This document shows positions 36,125 to 46,417 of a stretch of 64,000 nucleotides of DNA, in pieces. The translations under genes and the position numbers were made by a program. Every line of letters starts with the position of its first letter. The first letter of the stretch is position 1. The stretch comes from Pseudomonadota bacterium (GTDB lineage Bacteria; Myxococcota_A; UBA9042; GCA-2863065). The notes beneath the pieces are model-generated. The model made no database searches and had not been told where the DNA came from. It saw nothing but the letters and a program-made list of their open reading frames with translations. The stretch is taken from positions 1 to 64,000 of the forward strand of contig SXOO01000217.1 of NCBI GenBank assembly GCA_005776725.1, in the 5' to 3' direction.

Positions 36125-39100
36125 ATGACCATCCCGTCGCGACTCTCGCCCGGAGTCCCCGAAGCGGCGCCCCACGGGGTGGCGACGGTCGCCCTCGCAC
36201 GCCTCCTGGCCGTGGCTCTGACGCTGGCCGGGGTCTCGGCCTGCCAGGTCGACAGTGACGGCGCATCGCCGGACGTGGCCACGGGCGGCGTAGACTTCGT
36301 GGCGCCCCCGCGCGTCCCCGAAGCGCCGCCGGAGCCCAGCCTCGGCTTTCCGCCGGAGCACCCGCAGCGGGTCACGCTCGGAACACCCGAGGACGGGGTC
36401 CCGGATCCCGCCGCGAAGGTCGAGCTGCTCTCAGTTGAGCCCGCGGTGGGCACCGCCGAGGGGGGCGACATCGTGGTCCTCCGCGGCTCAGGGTTCACGG
36501 AGAACGCCGGGGTCCGCTTCGGCGAGGCTCCGTCGCCGCTCGTGTTCGTGGTGGACGACACCTGGATCAACGCGACCACGCCGCCCGGGGCTCCTGGTCC
36601 GGTGGACGTACGGGTAACGTTGCCGTCCGGTCCCGAGGCGGTCCTCGAGGCCAGCTTCACGTACGAGGCGGACTTCTCGGTGCTCTCCGTCGTGCCCACC
36701 GAGGGGCCGGCTGAAGGCGGGATGCCCCTGACTGTCTTGGGTACGGGGTTCGTCCCCGGGACCCAGGTCATGGTGGGTGACCGCGTCGCGGTGAACACCG
36801 AAGTCGTCTCGCCTACAGAGCTTCGTGCGCTCCTGCCGCCCGGGGCGCCGGGGGTCGTAGACGTCCGCGCCGTCCTCGTAGGGCAGGCCGTGTCCACCCT
36901 GGAGCGGGCCTTCCGGTACCGCGCACCGCCCAACGTCACCAGCGTCGCGCCGTTGTCGGGCCCCACGGTGGGCGGCAACGAGCTCGTGCTCCAAGGGCAG
37001 CACCTCGGGCCGGTCACCTCGGTGGAGATTGGCGGTGTCCCGGCCGAGATCGTCGGCGTTGACTCGGACGGCACAGCGCTCCGTGTGATCGCGCCGCCCT
37101 CTGCAGCGGGTCGCGTGGGGCTAGAGGTCGAGTCGCCGGACGGCGTCGCGGCGCTCGAGGACGCCTACGTGTACGTCGGCGCGGACGCGCCTGGTGTCAG
37201 GCTGTGGAACGCCGTCCCGAACAAGGGACCCCTCGCCGGAGGCACGGCGGTGGCGCTGGTCGTCGGCGGGCTCGTCGACGCACCCGTCCAGGTCAGCTTT
37301 GGCGCCGCCGACGCGCAGGTCGTGGCGGTGGATCCGGTGGCCGGTCGCGTCACCGTGGTCTCACCACCGGGAACGGCCGGCCCAGCGCAGGTGCGGGTGA
37401 CGCAGGGCGACGCGTCGGACGTGCTCACGGCCGGCTTCACGTACGTCAACGCGCCCGTGGTCGTCTCGCTCTCCCCGGCCTCAGGGAGCCAGTCGGGCGG
37501 TCAGCTGGTGTTCGCGTCGGGCGAGGGGCTCAACGGAGGCGAGCTCAACGTGACCGTCGGCGGGATCCCGGCCGGGGAGGTCCAATCCGGCTCCTCGGGT
37601 CAGCTCGGCTTCATCGCGCCGCCGTGCTCTCCGGGGCTGCACGACGTCGTGGTGTCCGTGGGTGACCACTCGGTCCTCGTCCCCGGCGCTTATCTCTGCC
37701 GCCCCGATGAGTTCGCCGTGCTCGCGATGGACCCCGCCGAAGCGGCACGCTCAGGCGGCGCCCTCGTGCGGCTGCTGGGAACCGGGCTGCCCGATGACCT
37801 CGAGGTGCGCATCGCGGGACAACCCGTCGGCGTCGAGTGGGAGTCGTCTGGAGCCGCTTGGGTGCGCGTGCCGCGCGGCGAGGAGGGGCCCACCGAGGTC
37901 GTGGTCACGTCGCCCAGCCTCGGGACCGAGTCGCGCCTGCCTGGGGGCCTCCTGCTCGTGAACCCGGAGGACCGCAAGGCGGCCACCTGGGGAGAGCTGG
38001 CGGAGCACTCCGTCAACGTCACGCTGATCGACGGGGGCACCGGAGCCCTCCTCGAAGGCGCCACCGCCGTGGTCAACCCAGGCACGGGCGACTATACGTG
38101 CACCACGGATGATCGCGGGCAGTGCACGGTGTCCGCCAAGAACCTCGCGGGGTCGTTCACGGTCACGGGCGCCAAGCCGCAGTTCTCGGCCTACACCATC
38201 GCCGGGACGTCGGCGCGGCACGTGACCATGTTCCTCCGAGCGCAGGCTCCCCCGGGGCAACAGGCGCCGCCGGGTCAGCCCGGAGAGCAGTCACCCAGCG
38301 TGGATATCAACACGCTGCTCGGCACCATCTCGGGTCGGGTGGTCGGCATCGGGAAGTACGTCGTCCCGCCCACCCCCAGCTGCGCCCTCGTCGGCTCCCC
38401 CGACGGGCAGCAGTGTGCGCCGTGCGCCGTCGATGACCAGTGCGCGGCCGGCCTCACCTGCCACAGCTTGCTCGACACCGGCGCCTGGTGCTTCAAGGGC
38501 TGCGTGTCGGACGGCGACTGTGGCACGGGCTTTCGGTGCTCCGCCCTTGGCGGCGCCGCGCGTTGCGTCCCCGGCGGCGGACAGCCCAAGGCGCGGTGCG
38601 AGACCTCGCGGCGCTCGTTCTTTGGCGAGAACCCGAGCGCAGGACCTCTCGCAGACGTCGACCTCGAGGATGGTACCTACGCGGTGGAGTCGCGCCTCGG
38701 CGAGGTCACGGTGTACTGCATCGCCGGCTACATCTCGGAGCCGAGTGGCGTCTTCATCCCAACGGTCATGGGCAAGGCCTCCACGATCATCGTGCACCTC
38801 GGCGAGTCGATCCCGGACGTGGACGTGGTCCTCGACATCCCCCTCTCGCGCCCCGTCACCGGCCACCTCTTCGACCTCCCGTACCACGAGCAGGGGATCG
38901 GCGAGCCCTATCTGCGGCACGCCATCGATCTGGGCGCCGAGGGGTGGATCCCCATGCCGGAGACGCCCACCTATCGCGACGGCGACCTCCTGTACTTCGT
39001 CGGCTACCCAGAGACGCTCGAGGCGTTCGGCCCCGAGGCGTCCTACACGTTCTACGGCGGGATCAACGCCGCCTCGTCGGGAGACGTGCCGGCGAGCTAT

Positions 39101-40321
39101 CGACTCCTCGCAGAGGTCGACAGCCTCGACGCCGATCCGGTGCTGGTCAGGGACACCGCCGGTTGGCGCGGCGGCGAGACCGGGATGGGCTTCGACCTCT
39201 CCGCAGTGGCAGCGACCAGCGCGGACGAGCTGTGGGCAGTGGGCCCGAAGGGGCGCGTGGTGCACCGCGGGCCTCTTGGCTTCGACGCTCAGCCCAAGAG
39301 CACCAGCGCCGACCTCCACGCGCTCTGGGTGGAGTCCGCTACCTCGCTCTGGGCCGCTGGGGATTCTGGGACGATCCTCCGCTTTGGCGGCGCGGCGTGG
39401 GCGAAGGAGGCCGCTGTTGACCTGACGGGTCCCGTCACCTGGGCGATCCGCGGGATCGGGAGGGACGTCGCGGTGGGGGAGGGCGGCGTGCTCGAGCGCG
39501 ACGCGGGCGGGGTCTGGCGCGCCGCCACCGTGCTCCACGCGAAGGGCCTATGGGCTGTCACGCAAGACGCTGACGGCACGGTCATCGCGGTCGGCGACGC
39601 CGGCCGAGTCGTACGCCGCGTCGGGACGAAGTGGACCGTGGAGCTGGTCTCCCCGTCGCTCGACTGGCGCACCGTCGCCGTTGCGGGTAATCGCGTCTTC
39701 GCCGCTGGGCGATCGGGCGCGATCGGGATCCTGTCTGGGGGCGTCTGGAGCACCGACTCGCTCGGCCGCCGCGACTGGAACGGGGCGCTAGCCATGCCTT
39801 CGGGCGACGTAGTCCTCGTGGGCGCGGCGGGCAGCGTGGCGCGTTATGACGCGGCGCTCGATGAGTGGGAGCTGGAGCCGACTGACCGCGATGGACTCGA
39901 GCTCCGCGGGGTGACGACTCAAGGCGACGAGCTCGTGGCGGTGGGGCGGGCGTCGCTGCCCCTGGGCCCCTGGATGGCGTTTCCGCGGCCCGTGAACCCC
40001 CTGTCCAACCAGCTGCGGCTGCCCGGATATGTGGAGTGGCGGCACCTCGACCCCGATCCGGGCCCCACGTTCAACCAGCTCTTCATGGCGTCGAGCGACG
40101 GATTTAATGTGTGGACCGTGATCGCCGCCGGTCACCTGAGCCGGGTCGAGCTCCCGCCACTGGACGTGCTCATCGGCTACGATCCGGTCCCCACCGGGGC
40201 GAAGTACTTCAACCTCACGAGGGGCCTCAACCCGTCCTTCAAGATCGACGGATACCGATTCAACCAGTTCTCGATGTGGCAGCGCACCACCTGGTCCCTC
40301 GCGTTTGGGGGCTTCTACTGA
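36125..40321 (+). CDS. Large surface lipoprotein: six IPT/TIG domains, Cys-rich segment, C-terminal beta-propeller-like region
   Basis: Lipobox LAGVSAC; six successive VxSVxPxxGPxxGGxxxxxxGxxF-type modules; LWAAGDSGTILRFGGAAW and VIAVGDAGRVVRR repeats. Confidence 0.85.
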   Translation: MTIPSRLSPGVPEAAPHGVATVALARLLAVALTLAGVSACQVDSDGASPDVATGGVDFVAPPRVPEAPPEPSLGFPPEHPQRVTLGTPEDGVPDPAAKVELLSVEPAVGTAEGGDIVVLRGSGFTENAGVRFGEAPSPLVFVVDDTWINATTPPGAPGPVDVRVTLPSGPEAVLEASFTYEADFSVLSVVPTEGPAEGGMPLTVLGTGFVPGTQVMVGDRVAVNTEVVSPTELRALLPPGAPGVVDVRAVLVGQAVSTLERAFRYRAPPNVTSVAPLSGPTVGGNELVLQGQHLGPVTSVEIGGVPAEIVGVDSDGTALRVIAPPSAAGRVGLEVESPDGVAALEDAYVYVGADAPGVRLWNAVPNKGPLAGGTAVALVVGGLVDAPVQVSFGAADAQVVAVDPVAGRVTVVSPPGTAGPAQVRVTQGDASDVLTAGFTYVNAPVVVSLSPASGSQSGGQLVFASGEGLNGGELNVTVGGIPAGEVQSGSSGQLGFIAPPCSPGLHDVVVSVGDHSVLVPGAYLCRPDEFAVLAMDPAEAARSGGALVRLLGTGLPDDLEVRIAGQPVGVEWESSGAAWVRVPRGEEGPTEVVVTSPSLGTESRLPGGLLLVNPEDRKAATWGELAEHSVNVTLIDGGTGALLEGATAVVNPGTGDYTCTTDDRGQCTVSAKNLAGSFTVTGAKPQFSAYTIAGTSARHVTMFLRAQAPPGQQAPPGQPGEQSPSVDINTLLGTISGRVVGIGKYVVPPTPSCALVGSPDGQQCAPCAVDDQCAAGLTCHSLLDTGAWCFKGCVSDGDCGTGFRCSALGGAARCVPGGGQPKARCETSRRSFFGENPSAGPLADVDLEDGTYAVESRLGEVTVYCIAGYISEPSGVFIPTVMGKASTIIVHLGESIPDVDVVLDIPLSRPVTGHLFDLPYHEQGIGEPYLRHAIDLGAEGWIPMPETPTYRDGDLLYFVGYPETLEAFGPEASYTFYGGINAASSGDVPASYRLLAEVDSLDADPVLVRDTAGWRGGETGMGFDLSAVAATSADELWAVGPKGRVVHRGPLGFDAQPKSTSADLHALWVESATSLWAAGDSGTILRFGGAAWAKEAAVDLTGPVTWAIRGIGRDVAVGEGGVLERDAGGVWRAATVLHAKGLWAVTQDADGTVIAVGDAGRVVRRVGTKWTVELVSPSLDWRTVAVAGNRVFAAGRSGAIGILSGGVWSTDSLGRRDWNGALAMPSGDVVLVGAAGSVARYDAALDEWELEPTDRDGLELRGVTTQGDELVAVGRASLPLGPWMAFPRPVNPLSNQLRLPGYVEWRHLDPDPGPTFNQLFMASSDGFNVWTVIAAGHLSRVELPPLDVLIGYDPVPTGAKYFNLTRGLNPSFKIDGYRFNQFSMWQRTTWSLAFGGFY

Positions 40322-42651
40322 GCCCGAAGCTGCTGGTTATCTTCGGGCTCGTCGCGTGTTCCCAAGAGGTGCCGTGCCCTGTCGTAGGCGGGTGCGGGGT
40401 CCCCGACGGGTGGGAGGCCGTGGACGCGGCGCCTGACGCAGCGGCGTCCGTCGACCAGTTCAGCCCGCCCGACGCACCGGACGCCGTGATCCCGGATGTC
40501 ACCGACCCCGTGCCGGACGTGGGCCCCGCGCTGGAGGTGGAAGCCCTTCCAGACATTGCAGCCGCCGACGCGGGCGGGGATCTCCAGAACCCGGAAGACA
40601 CCAGCGACCCCGCCGATGCCACGCCCGGGGTCGACATCGAGGTCCCTTTCGATCCCTGCGACGACGAGAACCCCTGCACGATCGACGAGACGATCGATGG
40701 AAAGTGCACCAACACCTACCAGTACGGGATCTGCTGTAACGCGAACGCCATGTGCAACGACGACGACCCCTGCACCGAGGACTTGTGTGCGCAGGGGCTC
40801 TGCGTTCACGCCCCCAGCTGCTGCGTTGCCGATAGCGACTGCGCCGATCCCGACGGGTCGTGCAGCCTGGATCGCTGCGTGAACGGGGCGTGCCTCCACA
40901 CGCCCACCGGCGCGGCGGGCTGCTGCACGTCCCTGATGTTCGAGGCCACCTTCGATGACGGGACGACCGGTGGCATGCAGGTGAGCAACACCTTCCTGGA
41001 CGTGGGCTGGCACGTCTCGGACGCCGTGGAAGCCACCACGCCTCCCGGGTCTCTGCGCTACGCCCGCTTCGGCGGCCCGGACTACGATAGCGGGGTCGAG
41101 CACCGGGGCCGTACCGCGCTTCCGCCGATGGTCCTTCCCCCCGGAGTCCGGACCTTCCTGCGCTTCGACCTGCTCCTCGACATCGAGCCCGGCCTGGCGT
41201 TCGACCTCTTCAAGGTCGAGCTCGTGGACCTTGGCCTCGCCCCGGTGGGCCAGGAACTCGCGCCCAGCGCCGAGCAGCTGGACACGGTCCCGATCGTGAC
41301 CCTCTGGGACAAGTCCAAGGCCGTGCTGTTCTTCGACTGGCAGCCGGTGGACATCGAGCTCACGGCGTGGGCCGGCCACGCAGTGATCCTCAGGTTCTCC
41401 TTCGACACGGTCGACAACCAGGCCAACGATCAGACCGGGGTGTTCCTCGACGGCCTGCGGGTAGACTCAGAGTGCACCGCCAACTCCTGCTCCCTGGACG
41501 TCGAGTGCGCGGACGACTCTCCCTACACCGAAGATCGCTGCCTCGTGCCATCCGGCGAGACCGTCGGCGGCTGCGCCTACACGCAGAGCTCCACGTATTG
41601 CGGCAGCTCGTCCGAGTGCGACGACGGCGAGCCGTGCACCGTGAACTCGTGCGTCCAGGGCGTCTGCCAGTTCTCGCCGTCTCCGTCGTGCTGCCTCGCA
41701 GACGCCCAGTGCGATGATGGCAACGCATGCACAGCCGACGACTGCATTGGGCTCGGCGGCCCCAACGGCGGGTACTGCATCAACGTCCACTTAGCGGGAT
41801 GTTGCCTCGGGCAGTCGGACTGCGAGGACGGAAACCCATGCACGGTGGACGCGTGCCCTTTCGCAGGGCAGAAGTGCGCGCACACGCTCATCGCCGGTTG
41901 CTGCGCAGGCAACGGCGACTGCGCCGACACCGACCCGTGCACCCTCGACCTCTGCGACGTGGGGAGCTGCGTCTACGACGTCGCCTGCTGCGCCAGCGAC
42001 GCCGGCTGCGACGACAGTGACGTATGCACCGCCGATCACTGCGTCTCGGGTGTCTGCGCACACGACCTCATCGGGGCGCCCGCCTGCTGCATTGCCACCC
42101 TCTTCAACGCCGACTTCACCTCGGGCTCTACCAGCGGGTTCTCCGGGCTCTTCGACTCGAACAACGGCGATGGAGTGACCTGGCTCGCGGTCACGAACGA
42201 CGGGGCGCAGAGCCCAAGCGGGGCCTACCACTTCGGCAGCTACGGCGGCACCTATGCCACTGGCGAGCGGGTGCGCGGCATCACGGAGTCGGGTCCGTTC
42301 TTCGTGCCGGTCGTGAACGCCGTGGAGCTGTCGTTCTTCATGCGCCTCGAGAACGAGTGGTCCATGGGGGCAGGCAACATCGCGTGGGACCGCTTCGAGG
42401 TGAGCGTGCGCCTGCCCGACGACAATGTGGTCGGCATCTGGTCCAGCGTGGACGGCGTCCCGCAATGGTGGACCGGGAGCGTCGACGCGCCGACTGGCGC
42501 CGAGTGGGTTCGAGTGGAGGACATCGACCTCTCCCCGTTCCGAGGGATGGCGGTGAGGCTGCGCTTCGAGTTCGACTCCGTGGACGACGAGGCCAACGCG
42601 TTCGGTGGTCTTTGGGTGGACGACGTTCTGGTCGCCGCCTCCTGCGAGTGA
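40318..42651 (+). CDS. Cys-rich surface lipoprotein with DPCTxDxC repeats and two jelly-roll-like modules; likely CTG start
   Basis: No ATG/GTG/TTG immediately before the signal; CTG at 40318 gives MSPKLLVIFGLVAC lipoprotein signal and a 4-nt CTGA overlap with the upstream stop. Confidence 0.75.
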   Translation: MSPKLLVIFGLVACSQEVPCPVVGGCGVPDGWEAVDAAPDAAASVDQFSPPDAPDAVIPDVTDPVPDVGPALEVEALPDIAAADAGGDLQNPEDTSDPADATPGVDIEVPFDPCDDENPCTIDETIDGKCTNTYQYGICCNANAMCNDDDPCTEDLCAQGLCVHAPSCCVADSDCADPDGSCSLDRCVNGACLHTPTGAAGCCTSLMFEATFDDGTTGGMQVSNTFLDVGWHVSDAVEATTPPGSLRYARFGGPDYDSGVEHRGRTALPPMVLPPGVRTFLRFDLLLDIEPGLAFDLFKVELVDLGLAPVGQELAPSAEQLDTVPIVTLWDKSKAVLFFDWQPVDIELTAWAGHAVILRFSFDTVDNQANDQTGVFLDGLRVDSECTANSCSLDVECADDSPYTEDRCLVPSGETVGGCAYTQSSTYCGSSSECDDGEPCTVNSCVQGVCQFSPSPSCCLADAQCDDGNACTADDCIGLGGPNGGYCINVHLAGCCLGQSDCEDGNPCTVDACPFAGQKCAHTLIAGCCAGNGDCADTDPCTLDLCDVGSCVYDVACCASDAGCDDSDVCTADHCVSGVCAHDLIGAPACCIATLFNADFTSGSTSGFSGLFDSNNGDGVTWLAVTNDGAQSPSGAYHFGSYGGTYATGERVRGITESGPFFVPVVNAVELSFFMRLENEWSMGAGNIAWDRFEVSVRLPDDNVVGIWSSVDGVPQWWTGSVDAPTGAEWVRVEDIDLSPFRGMAVRLRFEFDSVDDEANAFGGLWVDDVLVAASCE

Positions 42652-42750
42652 GCTTCACAGCGCCCGCAGTTGAGTTTGGCGGCGTTCTCCCGCATAACAC
42701 CGGCCCGCTCGCGACCGTCCGCGAGCCCCACGGCAGCCGGGAGGCGCATC

Positions 42751-44508
42751 GTGTCCGAGGTCTTCAGCGGGTTCTCGCCAGCCCACTTCGACGCCTACGC
42801 CGAGGCAAAGTGGAAGAAGAACAGCCACGTACGCGAGCGTACGGCGGCTGGCGAGGTCGCGGGCCGAGCGCTCGAGGCCGCGCGGCGTAGCGCGTTTCCT
42901 GACGCCACCGACTTCCAGGTCGGCGTCACTCAGGACGCTGCCGGCATCCTCAACAACTGGACGGTCGACGCGAAGTGCGTGTTTCTCCACCGAAACACCG
43001 CGGAGCTAGAGCGAATCCAGCCGCTGCTCGCGTATGAGCGGCAACACGCCGGATTCCCGTCCGACACCGAGGCGCATCACTCCGAAGCGATCCTCGGCCT
43101 TCAGCTCGACGCCGCCGGCGTCGAGGTCGGCCTCAGGATTCACCGCCACGCGGCGCTCGATCGCCGCAATATCCTCGCGCTCCTCGGCGATTCGAACGGG
43201 CTGTCCACTCTGCTCGATGCGCTGCGTGCGCTCCCGGAGTCCATCGCGCTCTCGGCCGGCCGGGAGGTCAAGCTCGCGCCGCTGATCGATGAAGCGTGGC
43301 TCCGTGCCGCGCTGGCGGGCAATGCAGACTGGCTGGCGATCGGGGCCTTCTTCGGCCGGAACGAGGCGGTTACGGGCTCACCGGAGCTGGTGGGTGCCGC
43401 CGCCCGCGTCCTAGCGGCGCTCGAGCCCGTCTATCGGCTGTTCACCTGGCGCGACGACAACGACCGCGTCGGAGGCGTGGAGCGGCTAGCGCGCGTTCCG
43501 AGCCCGGCCGAGGCAGACGGCGCGGAGCCCGCACAGGCGGCGCCGCAAGAGACGAGGGAGGAGGCGCAGCAGCGCGCGCGGGGCTACCGCCCGGGCTGGC
43601 TCGGCTCCGAACCTCGTCGCGAAGACTCGCCACGCGAGCCGCGTCGTCGGCCGGCGCCCGACGCCGCGTCGTGGAACCCACCGCAGCTCCAGCGGCCAGC
43701 CGTGGAGGAGGCGCGGGGTCCGTCTTCCCGAGCGCGTGAACGCGCGGCCGAGCTCTCGCGGTCTGCGGAGGGCTGGACGTACAACGGCCCTGTCCGGCCT
43801 CGCCCCGAGCCGGAGCGGCGCGACGAGCCACCCCGGCGCGACGACGGCCCCCGCCGGGACGATCGTGACCGCCGTGGTTCCTTCCAGGGGGGCGACCCCC
43901 AGAGTTCCGGACGTCCCGGCTGGGAGCCCGGGCGTGGCCCCCCCCACGGGGGCGACCGGCAGGGGCCGCCGGGGCGCCGTGACTCCGGAGGGCCTGGCGG
44001 GCACCCGAGGGACGGCGTTGGACCCGGGGGCCGCCGCGATGGAGGCCCTGCTGGAGGCCCCCCGCGGGATGGCCGAGGACCCGACGGCCGCCGCGATTCG
44101 GAGCAGCAGGGCGGCCGACAATGGGACGGCGGGAACCGGGGCCGTGAGCCCGGTGGCCCGGGACGCGGCGGTGACGCGCGCGGCCCTGGAGACCGCGATG
44201 CTCGCCGTGGGCCCTCAGACGGTCGCGGCCGCGGCGACGGCGGCGGTCCACGTCGCGACGATCGTCGTCCTCGTGAAGACGAAGCGCCGCGTCCCCCGCC
44301 GCCGCGCAAGCAGATCAGCTGGCGCGACGCGGAGGGCGCTCCGGTCGTCAAGGACGCTGTGCGCCTCACCGGCGGGCTCTTCGCCGGAAAGATCGGTCAG
44401 GTCGTCGAGATCTCCGGCAAAGGCCGCCTCACGGTCGCGCTCGGCGAGGGCGCCGCCGCGATCGAGGTGGGGCCCGAGGCGGTGGTCAAGGTGGTCGCGG
44501 AGAGCTGA
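42751..44508 (+). CDS. Hypothetical protein with globular N-domain, long RG/DG/PG-rich disordered region and KOW-like C-terminal motif
   Basis: GTG 42751 with GGAGG upstream; ...RRDDGPRRDDRDRRGSFQGG...GRGRGDGGGPRRDDRRPRED...; VRLTGGLFAGKIGQVVEISGKGRLTVAL KOW-like. Confidence 0.75.
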   Translation: MSEVFSGFSPAHFDAYAEAKWKKNSHVRERTAAGEVAGRALEAARRSAFPDATDFQVGVTQDAAGILNNWTVDAKCVFLHRNTAELERIQPLLAYERQHAGFPSDTEAHHSEAILGLQLDAAGVEVGLRIHRHAALDRRNILALLGDSNGLSTLLDALRALPESIALSAGREVKLAPLIDEAWLRAALAGNADWLAIGAFFGRNEAVTGSPELVGAAARVLAALEPVYRLFTWRDDNDRVGGVERLARVPSPAEADGAEPAQAAPQETREEAQQRARGYRPGWLGSEPRREDSPREPRRRPAPDAASWNPPQLQRPAVEEARGPSSRARERAAELSRSAEGWTYNGPVRPRPEPERRDEPPRRDDGPRRDDRDRRGSFQGGDPQSSGRPGWEPGRGPPHGGDRQGPPGRRDSGGPGGHPRDGVGPGGRRDGGPAGGPPRDGRGPDGRRDSEQQGGRQWDGGNRGREPGGPGRGGDARGPGDRDARRGPSDGRGRGDGGGPRRDDRRPREDEAPRPPPPRKQISWRDAEGAPVVKDAVRLTGGLFAGKIGQVVEISGKGRLTVALGEGAAAIEVGPEAVVKVVAES

Positions 44509-46417
44509 GCGGCAGGCTTCGGAGCCGCAACTCGTGCTCCGCCTGCAGTCGGCCCCGCTCTTCGCTGCGGCGAACGAGCAGCAGGGCCAGCGTGGCGGCA
44601 AGGACCACTGCGACCAGGACAAGGACCACAATCCAACGAAACAACGGGTGCGCAGTCACTGCAGGCGTCGTGGCCCGCAAGTCGACCACCTGAGTACCCG
44701 CGTGCAGCGTGACGTCGTCGTCCTCCTCCACGGTGGCACGGGGCAGCGAAGTCGAGCTCGCGGAGCGGCCCTGCTCGGGGCGCTCCGGGGTGCGCGCCGC
44801 CGTGGCCGACGGGAGGCGTGCCGCAAAGGCCTCGTGCGCCGCACGGATCGCGCTCGCGTCCACCGCCATGGTTCGAGCGTTGGTCTCTTCGGGTGAGGCC
44901 GCGCCTGCGCCTCCGGCGCTGGTGGCGTTCCAGGAGGCGCCCTCGTCCAGCACCGAGTCGCGGCGGAAGAACTGCGTGCTGGCGTTCTGGTCCACTTCGA
45001 CCTGGGCTTCGACGCGTGGCGGATCTCGGAGGGGGGCGGTGGGGCTGGCCAAGACCGGCAGGGGCGGGGGCCCGGTGCGACCAGTCTCGGTGCGTCGCGG
45101 CGGTTCAGGCGGCGGGCCTTGTCGTGTCGACTTCCTGGGCTCGGCCGCGGATTCGCCGAGCCACGGCGGCGGCTCGTTGGGACGCCGATCGGACGCCCTG
45201 GGGATCTTGGGCTCTTCCTCGCGGTTGAAGACGCGGGTGGCCGTGGAGGGGTCGAGCCAGTCGAGGTCGATCCCCCCTCCACTCGACGGCGCGCCCAGCT
45301 GGAAGATGACGCTCGCGTCCGACGGCGCGAACTCGTCCCGGCGCATGTTTTGACTCCCCCGCAGCTGTGAATCGGGGCCGGGCGGATTCGTGTCTGGCCT
45401 GGCGACCGGGCTGGGGGCCGCCGCGGGGGCGGCGAGACCGCGGCGCTTCGAGTCTGTCGGCGGCGGTCCCGCTGCCGGCGCGAGGAGCTGGCGCATCGTG
45501 TCGGCGAGCCGAATCGCCGGCTGCACTCGGGCGAGCGGGACCAGGAAGCGGGCGAGCGCCTCACGGACAGACTCGGCGCTCTGAAAACGCGCGGTGACGT
45601 CGCGAGCGAGGAGGCGAGCCACGATCCCGTCGAGCTCCGGGGGACAGTCGGGCCGGAGATCGCGGATCCGCGGGATGGGCATAGAGCGGACGTCGTGCAG
45701 GATGGCGAGGGGGTTCGTGGGGCCGTCGTCGCGTCGGAACAGCGGGCGGCTGGCCAGCGTCTCCCAGAGGCAGATGCCCAGAGAGAAGAGGTCGGAGCGC
45801 TGGTCCACGTCGTGCGCGCCGGCCTGCTCGGGTGACATGTAGAAGAACTTGCCCTTGATGACTCCCACCTGGGTCTGCTGGATCTGCGTGGCGACCTTGG
45901 CGATGCCGAAGTCGATGAGCTTCACGTGTCCGTCTGCGGACAGCAGCACGTTCTGAGGCGAGATGTCGCGATGGATGAGGCCCAACGGCTTGCCGCGCTT
46001 GTCCTTGACCTGATGGGCGAAGGCGAGCGCCGCGGCGACCTCGTGGCCGATGTAGGCCACGACGTCCACCGGGAATGGCGCGCCGTGCGCCGCCGCGCAC
46101 TCCTGGGCCCGTGCCAGGTCGCACCCGTCGATGAACTCCATCACGAGGAAGTAGCGACCGGCCCACTGCCCGAGGTCGAACACCTGACCCACGTTCGGGT
46201 GGTTCAGCTGAACGGCGATCCGAGCCTCCTCCACCATCATCCGGTGGAAGTGCTTATCCTCCGCGTAGCGCGGGTGGATCATCTTCAGCGCTACGAGGCG
46301 ATCTCCACCGCTGAGCGAGTGCGCTTGCGCGAGGAAGATCTCCGCCATGCCGCCGGTGGCGATCTTGCGGATGAGGGTGTAGTCGCCGAAGCGTGCCGGG
46401 AGCGAGTCGGTGCTCAC
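44486..46417 (-). CDS. Hanks-type serine/threonine protein kinase with C-terminal TM segment
   Basis: FGDYTLIRKIATGGMAEIFLA, VALKMI, LIHRDISPQNVLL, LIDFGIAKV, FYMSPEQ; C-terminal FRWIVVLVLVAVVLAATLALLLVRR. GTG start at 46417. Confidence 0.95.
   Translation of the reverse strand: MSTDSLPARFGDYTLIRKIATGGMAEIFLAQAHSLSGGDRLVALKMIHPRYAEDKHFHRMMVEEARIAVQLNHPNVGQVFDLGQWAGRYFLVMEFIDGCDLARAQECAAAHGAPFPVDVVAYIGHEVAAALAFAHQVKDKRGKPLGLIHRDISPQNVLLSADGHVKLIDFGIAKVATQIQQTQVGVIKGKFFYMSPEQAGAHDVDQRSDLFSLGICLWETLASRPLFRRDDGPTNPLAILHDVRSMPIPRIRDLRPDCPPELDGIVARLLARDVTARFQSAESVREALARFLVPLARVQPAIRLADTMRQLLAPAAGPPPTDSKRRGLAAPAAAPSPVARPDTNPPGPDSQLRGSQNMRRDEFAPSDASVIFQLGAPSSGGGIDLDWLDPSTATRVFNREEEPKIPRASDRRPNEPPPWLGESAAEPRKSTRQGPPPEPPRRTETGRTGPPPLPVLASPTAPLRDPPRVEAQVEVDQNASTQFFRRDSVLDEGASWNATSAGGAGAASPEETNARTMAVDASAIRAAHEAFAARLPSATAARTPERPEQGRSASSTSLPRATVEEDDDVTLHAGTQVVDLRATTPAVTAHPLFRWIVVLVLVAVVLAATLALLLVRRSEERGRLQAEHELRLRSLPLSSPRPP

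Noticed and set aside
43440-44370. Reverse ORFs (269, 211, 261 aa) across the RG-rich region
   Set aside because: Frames opposite repetitive RG/DG codons remain open by composition alone.
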